Source of the DNA: Bog-756 sp963727075
GTDB lineage: Bacteria > Actinomycetota > Acidimicrobiia > Acidimicrobiales > RAAP-2
NCBI GenBank assembly: GCA_963727075.1
Contig: CAVSET010000006.1
Coordinates: forward strand, 496,001-560,000
Reading direction: 5' to 3'
Length of the DNA stretch: 64,000 bases
The notes below the pieces were generated by a model. That model saw only the letters and a program-made list of their open reading frames with translations, ran no database searches and had not been told where the DNA came from. This document shows, in pieces, positions 44,105 to 52,595 of this stretch (position 1 is the first letter of the stretch; the number at the start of each line of letters is the position of its first letter). The translations under genes and the position numbers were made by a program.

Positions 44105-44893
44105 ATGATTCTTGATCGCTTCGGAATGACCGACAAGGTGGCCATCGTGACCGGTGCAGGCCGCGGCATTGGTGCCGCTTCTGCGGTGAGCTTGGCTGAG
44201 GCCGGCGCTGATGTAGTGATTTCAGCCCGCACCGCTGACCAGCTTGGCGAAGTGGCCAAACGGATCGAGGCCGTCGGACGTAAGGCAGTGGCGGTCCCCG
44301 CCGATCTGAACGATCTCGAAGCGGTGGTGGCCCTGGTGGAGCACGCCCGTGAGGCGTTCGCCCGGCTCGACCTGGTAGTCAACAACGTGGGTGGGACCAT
44401 GCCCCAAGCGTTTATGGACACTTCGTCGGACGTGATGGAGCAGGCCTTTCACTTCAATGTGACCACCGCCCACGCCCTGTTGCGGGCAGCAGTGCCGCTG
44501 ATGCTCGAAGGAGGCGGCGGATCAGCCGTCAACATCTCGTCGGCCATGGGCCGGTTGACCGGTCGGGGGTTTCTGGCCTACGGCACCGCCAAAGGTGCGC
44601 TGGCCCACTACACCCAGCTGGCCGCGACCGACCTCGCCCCACACATCAGGGTCAATGCCATCGCGGTGGGGTCGGTGGCCACCTCTGCGCTCGACATCGT
44701 CATGCAATCCGACGAACTGCGGGCGGCCATGGAGGCCGGCACGCCGCTCGGTCGTATCGGCGACCCCGAGGACATTGCTGCTGCGGTGATCTACCTGGCT
44801 TCGGAGGCCGGGTCCTACGTCACGGGCAAGGTCCTCGAGGTCGACGGGGGTACCGAAGCTCCCAACCTGGACATGGGCATACCCGACGTATGA
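44105..44893 (+). CDS. Short-chain dehydrogenase/reductase
   Basis: A classical SDR of 262 residues. The cofactor motif is VTGAGRGIGAASAVSLAEAG, NNVGG is the NNAG equivalent, the active-site Ser is in NISSAMGRL and the catalytic pair is YGTAKGAL (YxxxK). GGTEAPN at the end is the usual C-terminal region. The Arg in VISARTADQ near residue 39 suggests an NADP preference. The substrate is unknown. It is a single-gene unit followed by S-element copy 11. Confidence 0.92.
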   Translation: MILDRFGMTDKVAIVTGAGRGIGAASAVSLAEAGADVVISARTADQLGEVAKRIEAVGRKAVAVPADLNDLEAVVALVEHAREAFARLDLVVNNVGGTMPQAFMDTSSDVMEQAFHFNVTTAHALLRAAVPLMLEGGGGSAVNISSAMGRLTGRGFLAYGTAKGALAHYTQLAATDLAPHIRVNAIAVGSVATSALDIVMQSDELRAAMEAGTPLGRIGDPEDIAAAVIYLASEAGSYVTGKVLEVDGGTEAPNLDMGIPDV

Positions 44894-45055
44894 GCAGCAC
44901 GACGAATGTCACCGGTGCCCGCTCAAGGAGCGGCTTGCGGACCGTTATCCAGTCTTGCGAGTGCCCCCAAAATATTCGGCAGCCAGGACTCCGGAGGTGC
45001 CCCACTCGTGTTGTTGCGGGTAGGGGATAACCACCCGCCTAGAGATGGTTTCGAC

Positions 45056-45208
45056 TGGTTCAAACAGCCACGACGAAGCTGAATGGAAGCTCCAAACGTC
45101 GGTCCCCTCGCGTGTGGGGCGCCTCAGCCACCTTGCCCGCCCCGGAGCCGACGTTCCCCCACCTGACGAGGTGGGGGAGTGGTGGGTGGGGTGTGGCTCG
45201 GATCGGCT
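45056..45208 (+). repeat. S-element copy 11
   Basis: A complete, consensus-like copy, 162 bp after the SDR gene. The arms are AACGTCGG and CCGACGTT. It has an extra small hairpin after the right arm (CCCCCACCTG and CAGGTGGGGG-like halves around 45155-45177) and the full 3' box GTGTGGCTCGGATCGGC. Confidence 0.88.
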
Positions 45209-45322
45209 CACGGCTGGCAGTGCATTTCCTGCGAAGGGGAATGCGAGAGGGTCCCGTTCCTTCTACTGTTGTAATGGATTTGGCCAGGACAGCCTTTCGA
45301 CCTGCCAGATGGAGGGCCGATA

Positions 45323-45846
45323 GTGGATCATGAAGCGTGCACCGCATGCGGATTTTGTGGTCGAAGCTTCGACTCAGAGCAGCTGCTGAAAGCGATCCGA
45401 AACCTTCCTCAAGAGTGGAGGACGTTACTGCTCAAGGCAGGTGATGAACTTCGGTGCCGACCCGGCCCCGACATCTGGTCGGCCATCGAGTATGCAGCAC
45501 ACAGTCGGGACATCACCGCACTTCACGTCTTCAGCGTCGATCAAGCACTGACCCTCGATGAGCCCACGTATCCCGAGATCGCCGATGAGGAGCTCATCGA
45601 GAGCGCCTCATCGAACTATGGCGGCCCAAGATCCAGATATCGTCGCCTCGGAGATTGACGAGCAGGCTCGAAAGCTTGCTGACCTGGGGGGATTCTGCAG
45701 GGCCCGAATCCTGGGCCCGAGGAATCACGGTGGGTAGCTCGCGGCGCGATGTGCGTTCGCTCTTAGAACATGCCCTTCACGACTCCCACCATCACCTGAT
45801 CGACGTCGAGAACAGCCTCTCAGCTCTGAGGTCTCGTACCCGCTGA
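45323..45846 (+). CDS. DinB-type protein with N-terminal Cys pair, frameshifted
   Basis: The first part reads MDHEACTACGFCGRSFDSEQ and continues PGPDIWSAIEYAAHSRDITAL, the His helix of a DinB-fold family I know from Actinobacteria. After two frame changes (near 45620 and 45695) it goes on with AAQDPDIVASEIDEQARKLA and RSLLEHALHDSHHHLIDVE, giving the second His cluster. The joined length of about 174 residues is normal. The CxxCxxC start may bind a second metal. The breaks may be sequencing errors or decay. Confidence 0.65.
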
Positions 45847-45954
45847 ATCTCGTGTGATCCAGGAAGGTATCTAGCATCCCTCACACCGACGTCTCGTAGC
45901 TGCCGTTCGTGCCAGATAGGAGCCGCCAAGCCACAGCGTGGAAGGGGCATCGGT

Positions 45955-46034
45955 GGCAGCTCAAGCAGCAACCACGAAGCTGAATGGAAGCTCCAAACGT
46001 CGGCGCCGCTCCCCACGAGGCGCTTCAGCCACCT
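45955..46034 (+). repeat. S-element copy 12, left part, interrupted by IS3
   Basis: It runs from GGCAGCTCAAGCAGC through GAAGCTGAATGGAAGCTCC and AAACGTCGG to TTCAGCCACCT. It ends exactly at the left end of the insertion element. The last four bases, ACCT, are repeated at 47274-47277, where the right part resumes. Confidence 0.85.
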
Positions 46035-46105
46035 TGACCCGACCCCCCTCAGTGGATCCACCACCTGTCTGAGTCCCCTTGCCCACCATGGTGGGCGGAA
46101 GGAGG

Positions 46106-46393
46106 ATGAAGACAGTGCAACACCGCAAACACACCCCCGAGCAGATCGTCCGCAAGCTACGAGAAGCCGACAAGCTCCTGGCCGATGGCGCTGACCTGGC
46201 CACCGTGGCCAAGCACCTCGAGGTCTCTGAGCAGACCTATCACCGCTGGCGGAACCAGTACGGGGGCATGAAGGCCGACGACGCCAAGCGCCTGAAGGAG
46301 CTCGAGCGGGAGAACTCCCAGCTGAAGCGGATCGTGGCCGACCTGACCCTCGACAACGCCGCACTCAAAGAGGTGGCCAAGGGAAACTGGTGA
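46106..46393 (+). CDS. IS3-family transposase OrfA
   Basis: A helix-turn-helix protein of 95 residues, MKTVQHRKHTPEQIVRKLRE, then LEVSEQTYHRWRNQYGGM and a leucine-zipper-like C-terminus (LKELERENSQLKRIVADLTL). This is the standard InsE/OrfA of IS3 elements, binding the ends. The stop overlaps orfB by GTGA. A fused OrfAB would arise by -1 frameshifting in this family; I see no long slippery run, so coupling by overlap is also possible. Confidence 0.9.
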   Translation: MKTVQHRKHTPEQIVRKLREADKLLADGADLATVAKHLEVSEQTYHRWRNQYGGMKADDAKRLKELERENSQLKRIVADLTLDNAALKEVAKGNW

Positions 46394-47244
46394 GCCCGGC
46401 ACGCCGCCGCCAGGCGGTGACGATGCTCATAGATCGCCTGGCGATCTCCGAGCGTCGGGCGTGCCGGGCCATCTCCCAGCCCCGTTCCACCCAGCGCCGG
46501 GCCGCCCCGGTGCCGGGCACAGAAGAAGAACACCTCCGGGCCAGGCTGAGAGACCTGGCCCGGGCCCACCCCCGCTACGGCTATCGCCGGATGACCACGA
46601 TCCTGCGCCGGGAGGGCTACTGCGTCAACCACAAGCGCATCCAGCGCCTGTGCCGTGACGAGGGACTTCGGGTCCTGAAGCAGGCCAAGAAGCGCTCGAG
46701 GGTGGGGATCTCGACCATCTCGGGCACCCGCCTGCGGGCCACCCACCCCAACCACGTCTGGGCCATCGACTACCAGTTCGACCAGACCACCAACTTCAGG
46801 ACCCTCAAGCTCTTGAACATCACCGACGAGTTCACCAAGGAGGCCCTCTCGATCGACGTCCGCCGCTCGATCACCGCAGATGACACCGTCAAGGTCCTCG
46901 ACCGACTGGCCGCCCAGCGGGGCACGCCCGAGTACCTGCGGATGGACAACGGCCCCGAGCTCACCGCCAACGCCCTCCGGGACTGGTGCCGGTTCTCCTC
47001 GGCCGGCACCGCCTACATCGAGCCGGGTAGCCCCTGGGAGAACCCCTTCATCGAGTCCTTCAACGGCAAGCTCCGAGACGAGCTCTTGAACGTCGAGGCC
47101 TTCCAGACCCTCCTCGAGGCCCAGGTGCTGGCCGAGGACTTCCGGATCGAGTACAACACCTACAGACCCCACTCGGCCCTCGGTCAGCTCACGCCGGCTG
47201 AGTTCGCCAAGCGGTGCTCTGACAACCGAGCTGGACTCACATAG
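46390..47244 (+). CDS. IS3-family transposase OrfB (DDE)
   Basis: The catalytic subunit, 284 residues, GTG start. The HTH_21 region is HPRYGYRRMTTILRREGY and the retroviral-type integrase core follows. First Asp: VWAIDYQFDQ. Second Asp: RMDNGPELT. Glu: NPFIESFNGKLRDELL, 35 residues after the second Asp, the D-35-E spacing of IS3. The C-terminus has YNTYRPHSALGQLTPAEFA. Complete and in frame. Confidence 0.94.
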   Translation: MSPARRRQAVTMLIDRLAISERRACRAISQPRSTQRRAAPVPGTEEEHLRARLRDLARAHPRYGYRRMTTILRREGYCVNHKRIQRLCRDEGLRVLKQAKKRSRVGISTISGTRLRATHPNHVWAIDYQFDQTTNFRTLKLLNITDEFTKEALSIDVRRSITADDTVKVLDRLAAQRGTPEYLRMDNGPELTANALRDWCRFSSAGTAYIEPGSPWENPFIESFNGKLRDELLNVEAFQTLLEAQVLAEDFRIEYNTYRPHSALGQLTPAEFAKRCSDNRAGLT

Positions 47245-47273
47245 GTCGTGGATCCGTTATCGGGGGCAGGTCA

Positions 47274-47345
47274 ACCTCGCCCGGCGCCGGAACCCACGTT
47301 GGGCTGAAAGTGGGGGAGTGGGGTCTGTGGTGTGGCTCGGAATAT
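47274..47345 (+). repeat. S-element copy 12, right part
   Basis: It resumes ACCTCGCCCGGCGCCGG and CCCACGTTGGGC, then GTGGGGGAGTGGGG and GTGTGGCTCGGA. Joined to 45955-46034 minus one ACCT, it gives a continuous S-element. Confidence 0.85.
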
Positions 47346-47358
47346 CTGGCATGGCTGA

Positions 47359-47547
47359 GCATCTCCACAGAGATCTCCAACCGAAGATTCACCGAGTGAG
47401 CCCCGAGCCCCCCGCCCCCGAAAGGGGGGCCAGGGTACTGGGCCCCGGAGCTCAGGCGGCTGACCTTTCGCTCAACGGGACTCAACAAGCCCAACCTAGT
47501 GGTATCGGCCTTGGTCCAATCGGACACACCGTCCGTTGTGGTTAGGG
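47359..47547 (+). repeat. Dispersed repeat R2, copy A
   Basis: About 189 bp, roughly 95 percent identical to 52409-52595. Both copies follow an S-element 3' box by about 13 bp. It contains a hairpin with a GAAA tetraloop (CCCCC-GAAA-GGGGG, 47415-47428). No protein is credible, as indels between copies break any frame. Confidence 0.85.
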
Positions 47548-47792
47548 ACCCTCAGGAGGCCGCCGCCGGCATTGAGACCGCGTTCCCCGGATCGGTCATC
47601 GACAGAACCCCTGCGCTTCCGCGACTTCGTGGCCAATTCGAAGACCTGCAAGCTCTATGACTTTGATGCGGGACACTGGCTCACCTACGCCGAGGGGCGA
47701 GGATCTGACAATCTATTTTGACCCCTCGCCCGTACAGCTATGGCAGGAATAGTTTTGTTCCTTCAATGACCATCAAGAGGAGACCAGCAATC
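47548..47792. other. Gap before the lipoprotein gene
   Basis: A short open peptide LYDFDAGHWLTYAEGRG (about 47655-47705) is visible, but I cannot assign it. ATG 47766 is an alternative start for the lipoprotein gene. Nothing else is seen. Confidence 0.3.
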
Positions 47793-48362
47793 ATGCGAAA
47801 GAGTCTGGAGCCTTCGATTCAACGGCCCACTGGGGAGCTGAAGCCTCCGAGGAGTTGGCGACGCCGGGGCCGCCTGTTGAGCTTGGCGTTAGTCCCAGCG
47901 GCCGTGGTACTGGCAGCTTGCTCATCCTCGACGCCAACGGCGGCGCCCACGACATCAAGCTCTGCGAACCCGTCGGCCTCGTCGTCGGCGAACGTCACGA
48001 TGACGGCAAGCAACTCGACGTACGGGACGATTCTGGTCGATAAGAACGGAAAGACGCTCTACACGCTGACCAACGGCGGTCAAGCGGTCTCATGCACTGG
48101 GGCTTGCGCCTCTGTATGGCCACCCCTAATACAGTCTTCGGGCCAGCCAGCCACTCATAACGGACTGGCCCTCTATACGTTCGCGGGCGACCAGTCAGCG
48201 GGTCAGGCCAAAGGCGAAGGCATCAGCAGCTTCGGCGGAGTCTGGCACGTCGTCAAAGTGAGCGGTACTGGATCAACCAGCTCCGGCGGCTCATCGAGCA
48301 GCGGTGCCGGATCGAGTGGAACAACCAGCACCTCTTCTGGAAGCGGCGGATACGGCTACTAA
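47793..48362 (+). CDS. Secreted lipoprotein, COG4315-type repeat
   Basis: A protein of 189 residues with a lipobox LAAC (about residue 46) after a basic, hydrophobic signal (RRRGRLLSLALVPAAVVLAA), so it is exported and lipid-anchored. After a Ser/Thr/Ala linker come two lipoprotein_15 repeats: YGTILVDKNGKTLYTLT with CTGACASVWPPL, and GLALYTFAGDQSAGQAKGEG with FGGVWHVV. The tail is Gly/Ser-rich. The family is common in Actinobacteria and its function is unknown, though some members sit near redox or heme genes. The RBS AGAGGAGA lies about 10 bp upstream. Confidence 0.85.
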   Translation: MRKSLEPSIQRPTGELKPPRSWRRRGRLLSLALVPAAVVLAACSSSTPTAAPTTSSSANPSASSSANVTMTASNSTYGTILVDKNGKTLYTLTNGGQAVSCTGACASVWPPLIQSSGQPATHNGLALYTFAGDQSAGQAKGEGISSFGGVWHVVKVSGTGSTSSGGSSSSGAGSSGTTSTSSGSGGYGY

Positions 48363-48473
48363 GGCCCCGCCCGCCGGGCCGGCGGGTCGCGTCCCGTTTC
48401 GGGTGGCGCCGACGGTCTCGCCCCGCCGAGGCCGGATCTCGTCGGACTTCACCGTTAAGACCTGCCTTCGGCT

Positions 48474-48590
48474 CGGTTCAAGCGGCCACGGTGAAGCTGA
48501 AAGGGAGCTCCCAACGTCGGTCCCCTCGCGTGTGGGGCGCCTCAGGGGCCTCGCCGGCACGGGGCCCGACGCCGCGGCGGGTGAGGAGCG
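48474..48590 (+). repeat. S-element copy 13
   Basis: A copy 112 bp after the lipoprotein gene, with arms CAACGTCGG and CCCGACGCC (right arm slightly changed) and a reduced 3' box. The lead-in CTTCGGCTCGGTTCAAGC is shared with copy 1. Confidence 0.82.
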
Positions 48591-48779
48591 TGGGACTGGG
48601 CTCGAGCGGCCAGCGTGCGCCATCCAACCGGCGATCAGGGCTACCCCCGGAATTGGTCGACATTCACCTACCCACCTGCTGATCAGCCGAGCCAAGATCA
48701 GATCGTGTGACGTTTGACCCTGTCGATTGCAAGCCATCGGTGCCATCGTGGCTCTGGTGGAGATTGGAAAGGGAGTCCG

Positions 48780-48989
48780 ATGAGTGACACGAATGTGAAG
48801 ACGCCACGTGCAAGTAGTAGCGCCGCCTCCAAGGGCGGGGCGGGGGGCATCTGGCTCCTTGGGTTCATCGGTGCACTCTGCTATTACCTCCACACGCACT
48901 CTGGGACTTTCTGGCTTGTCCTCTTGGCCTTCATGAAAGCTGTGGTGTGGCCTGCTTTCGTCGTCTACCACGTCTTGACCCTGAAATGA
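48780..48989 (+). CDS. Small two-helix membrane protein
   Basis: A protein of 69 residues. After a polar start (MSDTNVKTPRASSSAASKGG) come the helices GIWLLGFIGALCYYLHTHSG and FWLVLLAFMKAVVWPAFVVY. This layout is seen in small actinobacterial and proteobacterial inner-membrane proteins of unknown function. GGAAAGGGAG gives an RBS upstream of ATG 48780. Confidence 0.7.
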   Translation: MSDTNVKTPRASSSAASKGGAGGIWLLGFIGALCYYLHTHSGTFWLVLLAFMKAVVWPAFVVYHVLTLK

Positions 48990-49136
48990 CCCGACGGGCA
49001 ACCATCGCCCGGCCTCTGGAGCGCTATTTTAGTCGCCTGACTGCGAACGGAGCCGTTCCACCGAGTCGGCAGCGTTATGGGACACGCCGTCGGGTTGAAC
49101 GGCGGCCGGTACCCACCGATGTCGTAGGGTCGGACT

Positions 49137-49697
49137 GTGGCGTACCTAGCGGTCACCGCAATCGTTTTCGGGATCAATCTACTCCCGGCCTTCGGACCAC
49201 CCACTTGGGCAGTGCTCGTGTTTACTCGGCTCCACTGGCATCTGAATCCGGTAGCTCTTGTCGTGCTGGGAGCACTCGCAGCGATGGCGGGCCGGTACTT
49301 GTTGGCCCGAATGACGAGACACTTCAAGGGACGGTTGCCCGCCAGACTTCGGGACAACTTGGAGGATGCTCGAACCCTGATCGAACGTAAGCGCATCGGG
49401 GCGTTCGCCCTGTTCGGGATCTTTGTGATTTCGCCTCTTCCCTCGGCTCAGCTCTTCCTCGCCGCAGGTCTCCTCGATCTGCCCCTCGGGCTGCTCACCT
49501 GGGCGTTCTTCCTCGGCCGCTTGGTGAGCTACTCGATCTACGTGAGCCTGGCGACACTGGCTGACAGGCAGTTCGGCCATGTGATCGACCAGGTGTTCGG
49601 TTCTCCGTGGTCCATAGCCCTGCAGGTGGTCCTGCTGGTCGTGGTCTGTTTGCTGCCGTTCGTCCGCTGGCACCGATTCCTGACCAGGAGCGATTGA
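49137..49697 (+). CDS. VTT/DedA-like small membrane protein
   Basis: A protein of 186 residues with four or five helices. FGINLLPAFGPPTWAVLVFT at the start and FVISPLPSAQLFLAAGLL, then LGLLTWAFFLGRLVSY, recall the re-entrant G..P...(E/S) motif and the F.GR.V helix of SNARE-associated (VTT/DedA) proteins, which move lipids across the membrane. The key acidic residue of DedA is not obvious, so the family call is moderate. Its TGA overlaps the next ATG (TGATG). Confidence 0.65.
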   Translation: MAYLAVTAIVFGINLLPAFGPPTWAVLVFTRLHWHLNPVALVVLGALAAMAGRYLLARMTRHFKGRLPARLRDNLEDARTLIERKRIGAFALFGIFVISPLPSAQLFLAAGLLDLPLGLLTWAFFLGRLVSYSIYVSLATLADRQFGHVIDQVFGSPWSIALQVVLLVVVCLLPFVRWHRFLTRSD

Positions 49698-50369
49698 TGG
49701 TTGCTGACGCGACTTCGCCCCGTGCACATACACATGAATCGCTGAGGCGCCGTGGCCTCCGCCTGGAGTGGGCGACAAACGGATGGAACCTCCTGGAGGT
49801 GTTCATCTCGATCGCCCTTGGCATCCACGCGCAATCACTGGCTCTCATCGCCTTTGGGCTCGACTCGGTAGTCGAGGTCTTTGCCTCGACCTGTCATTCG
49901 AAATCTCTCGGATCAAACTCGTGACCCCGGTAACCGACGCATTCATCGGTCTCTGCGCAAGCTCTCTGCTGCCTACTGGTTGCTCGGTGGATTTCTTCTA
50001 CTAGCCAGCGTGAGGGGTCTTGTACTTGCGAGCCGACCGATGAACTCACTGCTTGGCATTGCTTGGCTGGCGGTCACCGCCATAGTCATGTTCAGCCTCG
50101 CCTGGATGAAGCGGACTACCGGCAAGGCGATGGAGAGCGAGACCTTAGTTGCCGAATCGGCGATGTCGTTTCTCGACGGATGTCTAAGTTCCGGGGTACT
50201 ACTCGCTCTCATACTCAACCTCACCCTTGGTTGGTGGTGGACCGATTCATGCGCCGCTTTGGTCGTTGCTGGATTCGCGGTCGCCGAAGGAGTACGGCAT
50301 TGGCTGGATTCAGCGCCGCATGCCGATTGCCCTCCAGACAATTGGGGCGCGCCACCGATGTGTCGTTGA
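49697..50369 (+). CDS. Cation diffusion facilitator-like transporter, one frameshift
   Basis: The first part reads RRGLRLEWATNGWNLLEVFI and LALIAFGLDSVVEVFAS (first metal-site-like D in GLDS.VE). After a frame change near 49890-49910 it goes on with AYWLLGGFLLLASVRGL and MESETLVAESAMSFLDGCLS, then WWTDSCAALVVAGFAVAEG (second D helix). This is the CDF membrane domain pattern, where these Asp/His sites move Zn2+ or similar. There is no C-terminal cytoplasmic domain. It forms an operon with the VTT-like gene. Confidence 0.75.
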
Positions 50370-50408
50370 GGGCAAATAGGTCCGCTCTGGCTCAGAATGC
50401 CTTGGAAC

Positions 50409-50535
50409 GCTCATGCAACCACGGTGAAGCAGAAAGGCAGCTCCAAACGTCAGCCACCTCGTCGGCGCCGGAGCCCACGTTTGTCGCTGAAAGGGGCAGT
50501 GGGGGAGTGCGAGTGGGGCGTCGGCTCGGATCGAC
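50409..50535 (+). repeat. S-element copy 14 with internal deletion
   Basis: It keeps CAACCACGGTGAAGCAGAAA, AAACGTCAGCC and CCCACGTTTGTCGCTGAAAG with the 3' box GTGGGGGAGTGCGAGTGG. The inner hairpin (about 27 bases) is lost. The 3' part, TTTGTCGCTGA through the 3' box, is nearly the same as in copy 1. Confidence 0.78.
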
Positions 50536-50735
50536 ACGAATGGCGGCGCATATCCGGTGATGTGGGCCAGTCCTGGCGACGAATCGCCCTCGCGATTATG
50601 GGGCGCGAGGTACCGTCCGAAGTGGAGTTCTCGCAGGACACCCACCGACGCCGCCCCCTCCGGCTACCTTTGTGGTGGCGGGGCGTGCGATCGTCACTTG
50701 CGTCGGTGATTTTCCGCATCCCTGACCTCAAGACT

Positions 50736-51022
50736 TCACGGCCGCGGTTCGAAGATGACGACGGCTGTCTCGGTTGAGCGGCGTGCGGCGTAGGCGTCGA
50801 GGTTCTTGTCGATCTCTCGCCACCGTGACCAAAGACGCTCCCGCTCTTCGCCCTGGGCAGCCCGGGCTTTGACCTGGCGCGGTCCGTCTGTAAGGTCAAC
50901 CCGAATGTCAGGGTGGGCCTGCACGTTCAGCCACCACGCCGGCTCGCCCTCGCCCCAGCCGTTCATCGCCATGGTGACGAGGTTCGGGCCATCTTCGAAG
51001 TAGGCGACCATCGGGTTGGCTC
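50736..51022 (-). pseudogene. Deazaflavin-dependent nitroreductase-family gene lacking its N-terminus
   Basis: The minus strand reads NPMVAYFEDGPNLVTMAMNG, then GEPAWWLNVQAHPDIRVDLT and REIDKNLDAYAARRSTETAV, ending VIFEPRP with a stop. G.PAWWLN.QA.P is the DUF385 signature. The normal first 40-50 residues are absent. The reading continues upstream only as a non-family peptide across the breakpoint near 51025, where a plus-strand membrane-protein fragment begins. Confidence 0.65.
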
Positions 51023-51024
51023 TC

Positions 51025-51249
51025 ATGGCAGCGACAATCGGCGCGTTCGCGCTCGCCGGATTGGCCGTGTGGGGCGTCCCCGGCCTGGCGGGTAACTGGT
51101 CGGCGCTCACGATCGTCGGGGCTGTCGTCTCGTTAGCGCCGCTCGTCGCCTTCTGGCACACTCAGATGGCGTTTGGTGTCGCCATCAATCTCACCCTGAT
51201 CGCACTCGCTGTCCTGCGGCCGGGGTGGTTGACCGACCGCATTGGATGA
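51025..51249 (+). pseudogene. C-terminal fragment of a membrane protein
   Basis: It encodes ATIGAFALAGLAVWGVPGLA, SALTIVGAVVSLAPLVAFW and MAFGVAINLTLIALAVLRPG, three helices ending WLTDRIG. There is no start of its own, and it abuts the truncated minus-strand gene, so it appears to be the tail of a longer protein cut at the same point. Confidence 0.55.
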
Positions 51250-51303
51250 GCGCTGAATGAGCTGCCCTGACCGGGCAGGCCGCAGTCAATCTGAGGGGAG
51301 CGT

Positions 51304-52017
51304 ATGCCAGACCTGACGATCGCCCGCCCAGAGGGATCGATGCCCGCCTACCTCGCCGTGCCGGAAGTCGGCGGGTCGTGGCCCGGGGTCGTCGTCGTCC
51401 ACGACGCGCTCGGCATGACCACTGACCTTCGCGCCCAGGCCGACTGGCTCGCCTCCCACGGCTACCTCGCCATCGCACCGGATCTGTACTACTGGGGCAG
51501 CAGGATGCGCTGCCTGTTCTTGACGCTGAGGGCCTTCACGGCCCGGAAGGGCAGGGCGTTCGATGACCTCGACGCCACCCGCCAGCACCTGATCGACCGC
51601 GACGACTGCACCGGCAAGATCGGTGTGATCGGCTTCTGCATGGGCGGAAGCTATGCACTGCTGCTCGCGGCAGGTGACTACAGCGCCTCGAGCGTCAACT
51701 ACGGCACCGTTCCTGACGATGCGTTGGACCTGCTCACCCACGCCTGCCCCATCGTGGCCAGCTACGGAGGCAAGGACCGCACCTTGAGGGACGCCCCGGC
51801 CAAGCTGGAACGGGCGCTGACTGAACGAGGCATCGACCACGACATCAAGACCTATCCAGAGGCCGGTCACGGCTTCCTCAACGACCACGCCCGCAGCGAA
51901 ACCCCTCGCTGGGCGCGAATCGCCGGCGCGTTCGCAAGCACCACCTACCACGAAGCGTCCGCCATCGATGCCCGCCGCCGCATTGTCATCTTCCTCGACG
52001 CCCACCTCAAATCGTGA
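51304..52017 (+). CDS. Dienelactone hydrolase-family protein
   Basis: A protein of 237 residues. The nucleophile elbow is IGFCMGGSYAL with Cys as nucleophile, the acid is in YGGKDRTLRDAP and the His in YPEAGHGFLND, giving the Cys-Asp-His triad of DLH. VVVVHDALGMTTDLRAQADW at the start is also typical. It may open lactones from aromatic degradation or act on other esters. An upstream GAGG precedes the ATG at 51304. S-element copy 15 follows. Confidence 0.9.
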   Translation: MPDLTIARPEGSMPAYLAVPEVGGSWPGVVVVHDALGMTTDLRAQADWLASHGYLAIAPDLYYWGSRMRCLFLTLRAFTARKGRAFDDLDATRQHLIDRDDCTGKIGVIGFCMGGSYALLLAAGDYSASSVNYGTVPDDALDLLTHACPIVASYGGKDRTLRDAPAKLERALTERGIDHDIKTYPEAGHGFLNDHARSETPRWARIAGAFASTTYHEASAIDARRRIVIFLDAHLKS

Positions 52018-52149
52018 CCCGCGTCCTCTCGCCCTTGCCACCAAACGCCGGTTCGGTGGTCATCATCTCCCGTCGGATGAGCGCTCGGTGCTGCCTCTTG
52101 CGAGGGGCGCTGAACCCAGGGGCGTGACCGACCGCAAGTGCAACGATTA

Positions 52150-52396
52150 TCGGGCGGGTTCTCTTGGCTGGAAACGTGTATCCCCAAGGTGCGGTTGAGG
52201 GACAGGCGGTGAACTGCGCATTTCTGAGCTGAATCAGGCTGCTCAAGCGCCTATCACGAACCTGAATGGAAGCTCCAAACGTCGGTCCCCTCGCGTGTGG
52301 GGCGCGTCAGGGGCCTTGCCGGAACCGGTACCGACGTTGCCCTGAAGGAGAAGCAGCGGGTGGGGGAGTAGTGGAATGGGCGTGGCTCGGATCTAC
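52150..52396 (+). repeat. S-element copy 15 with long 5' extension
   Basis: The core is 52238-52396 with perfect arms. The 5' extension 52150-52237 matches that of copy 7. The tail (GGAGAAGCAGCGGGTGGGGG) is shared with copy 6. It is followed after about 12 bp by R2 copy B. Confidence 0.87.
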
Positions 52397-52408
52397 GTGT
52401 GTGGCGGT

Positions 52409-52595
52409 GCATCTCCACAGAGATCTCCAACCGAAGATTCACCGGGTGAGCCCCGAGCCCCCGCCCCCGAAAGGGGGCCAGGGTACTGGGCCCCGGAGCT
52501 CAGGCGGCTGACCTTTCGCTCAACGGGACTCAACAACTCCAACCTAGTGGTATCGGCCTTGGTCCAATCGGACACACTGTCCGTTGTTGCTTAGG
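52409..52595 (+). repeat. Dispersed repeat R2, copy B
   Basis: Counterpart of 47359-47547, with the same GCCCCC-GAAA-GGGGGC hairpin (about 52463-52478) and only a few substitutions and two one-base indels. Confidence 0.85.

Larger units (their letters stand above)
46035..47273 (+). mobile_element. IS3-family insertion sequence (IS407-like)
   Basis: An element of 1239 bp with inverted ends: the left starts TGACCCGACCCCCC and the right end, reversed, starts TGACCTGCCCCCGA. Both then carry GTGGATCC or GGATCCAC about 20 bp in. A 4-bp target duplication, ACCT, flanks it (46031-46034 and 47274-47277), as is typical for the IS407 group. It holds overlapping orfA and orfB and looks intact, so it may be active or recently so. 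Confidence 0.92.

Noticed and set aside
47237..47527. Minus-strand protein MSDWTKADTTRL... conserved in both R2 copies
   Set aside because: The DNA copies are about 95 percent identical overall, with one-base indels that change the frame, so the conservation is at DNA level only.
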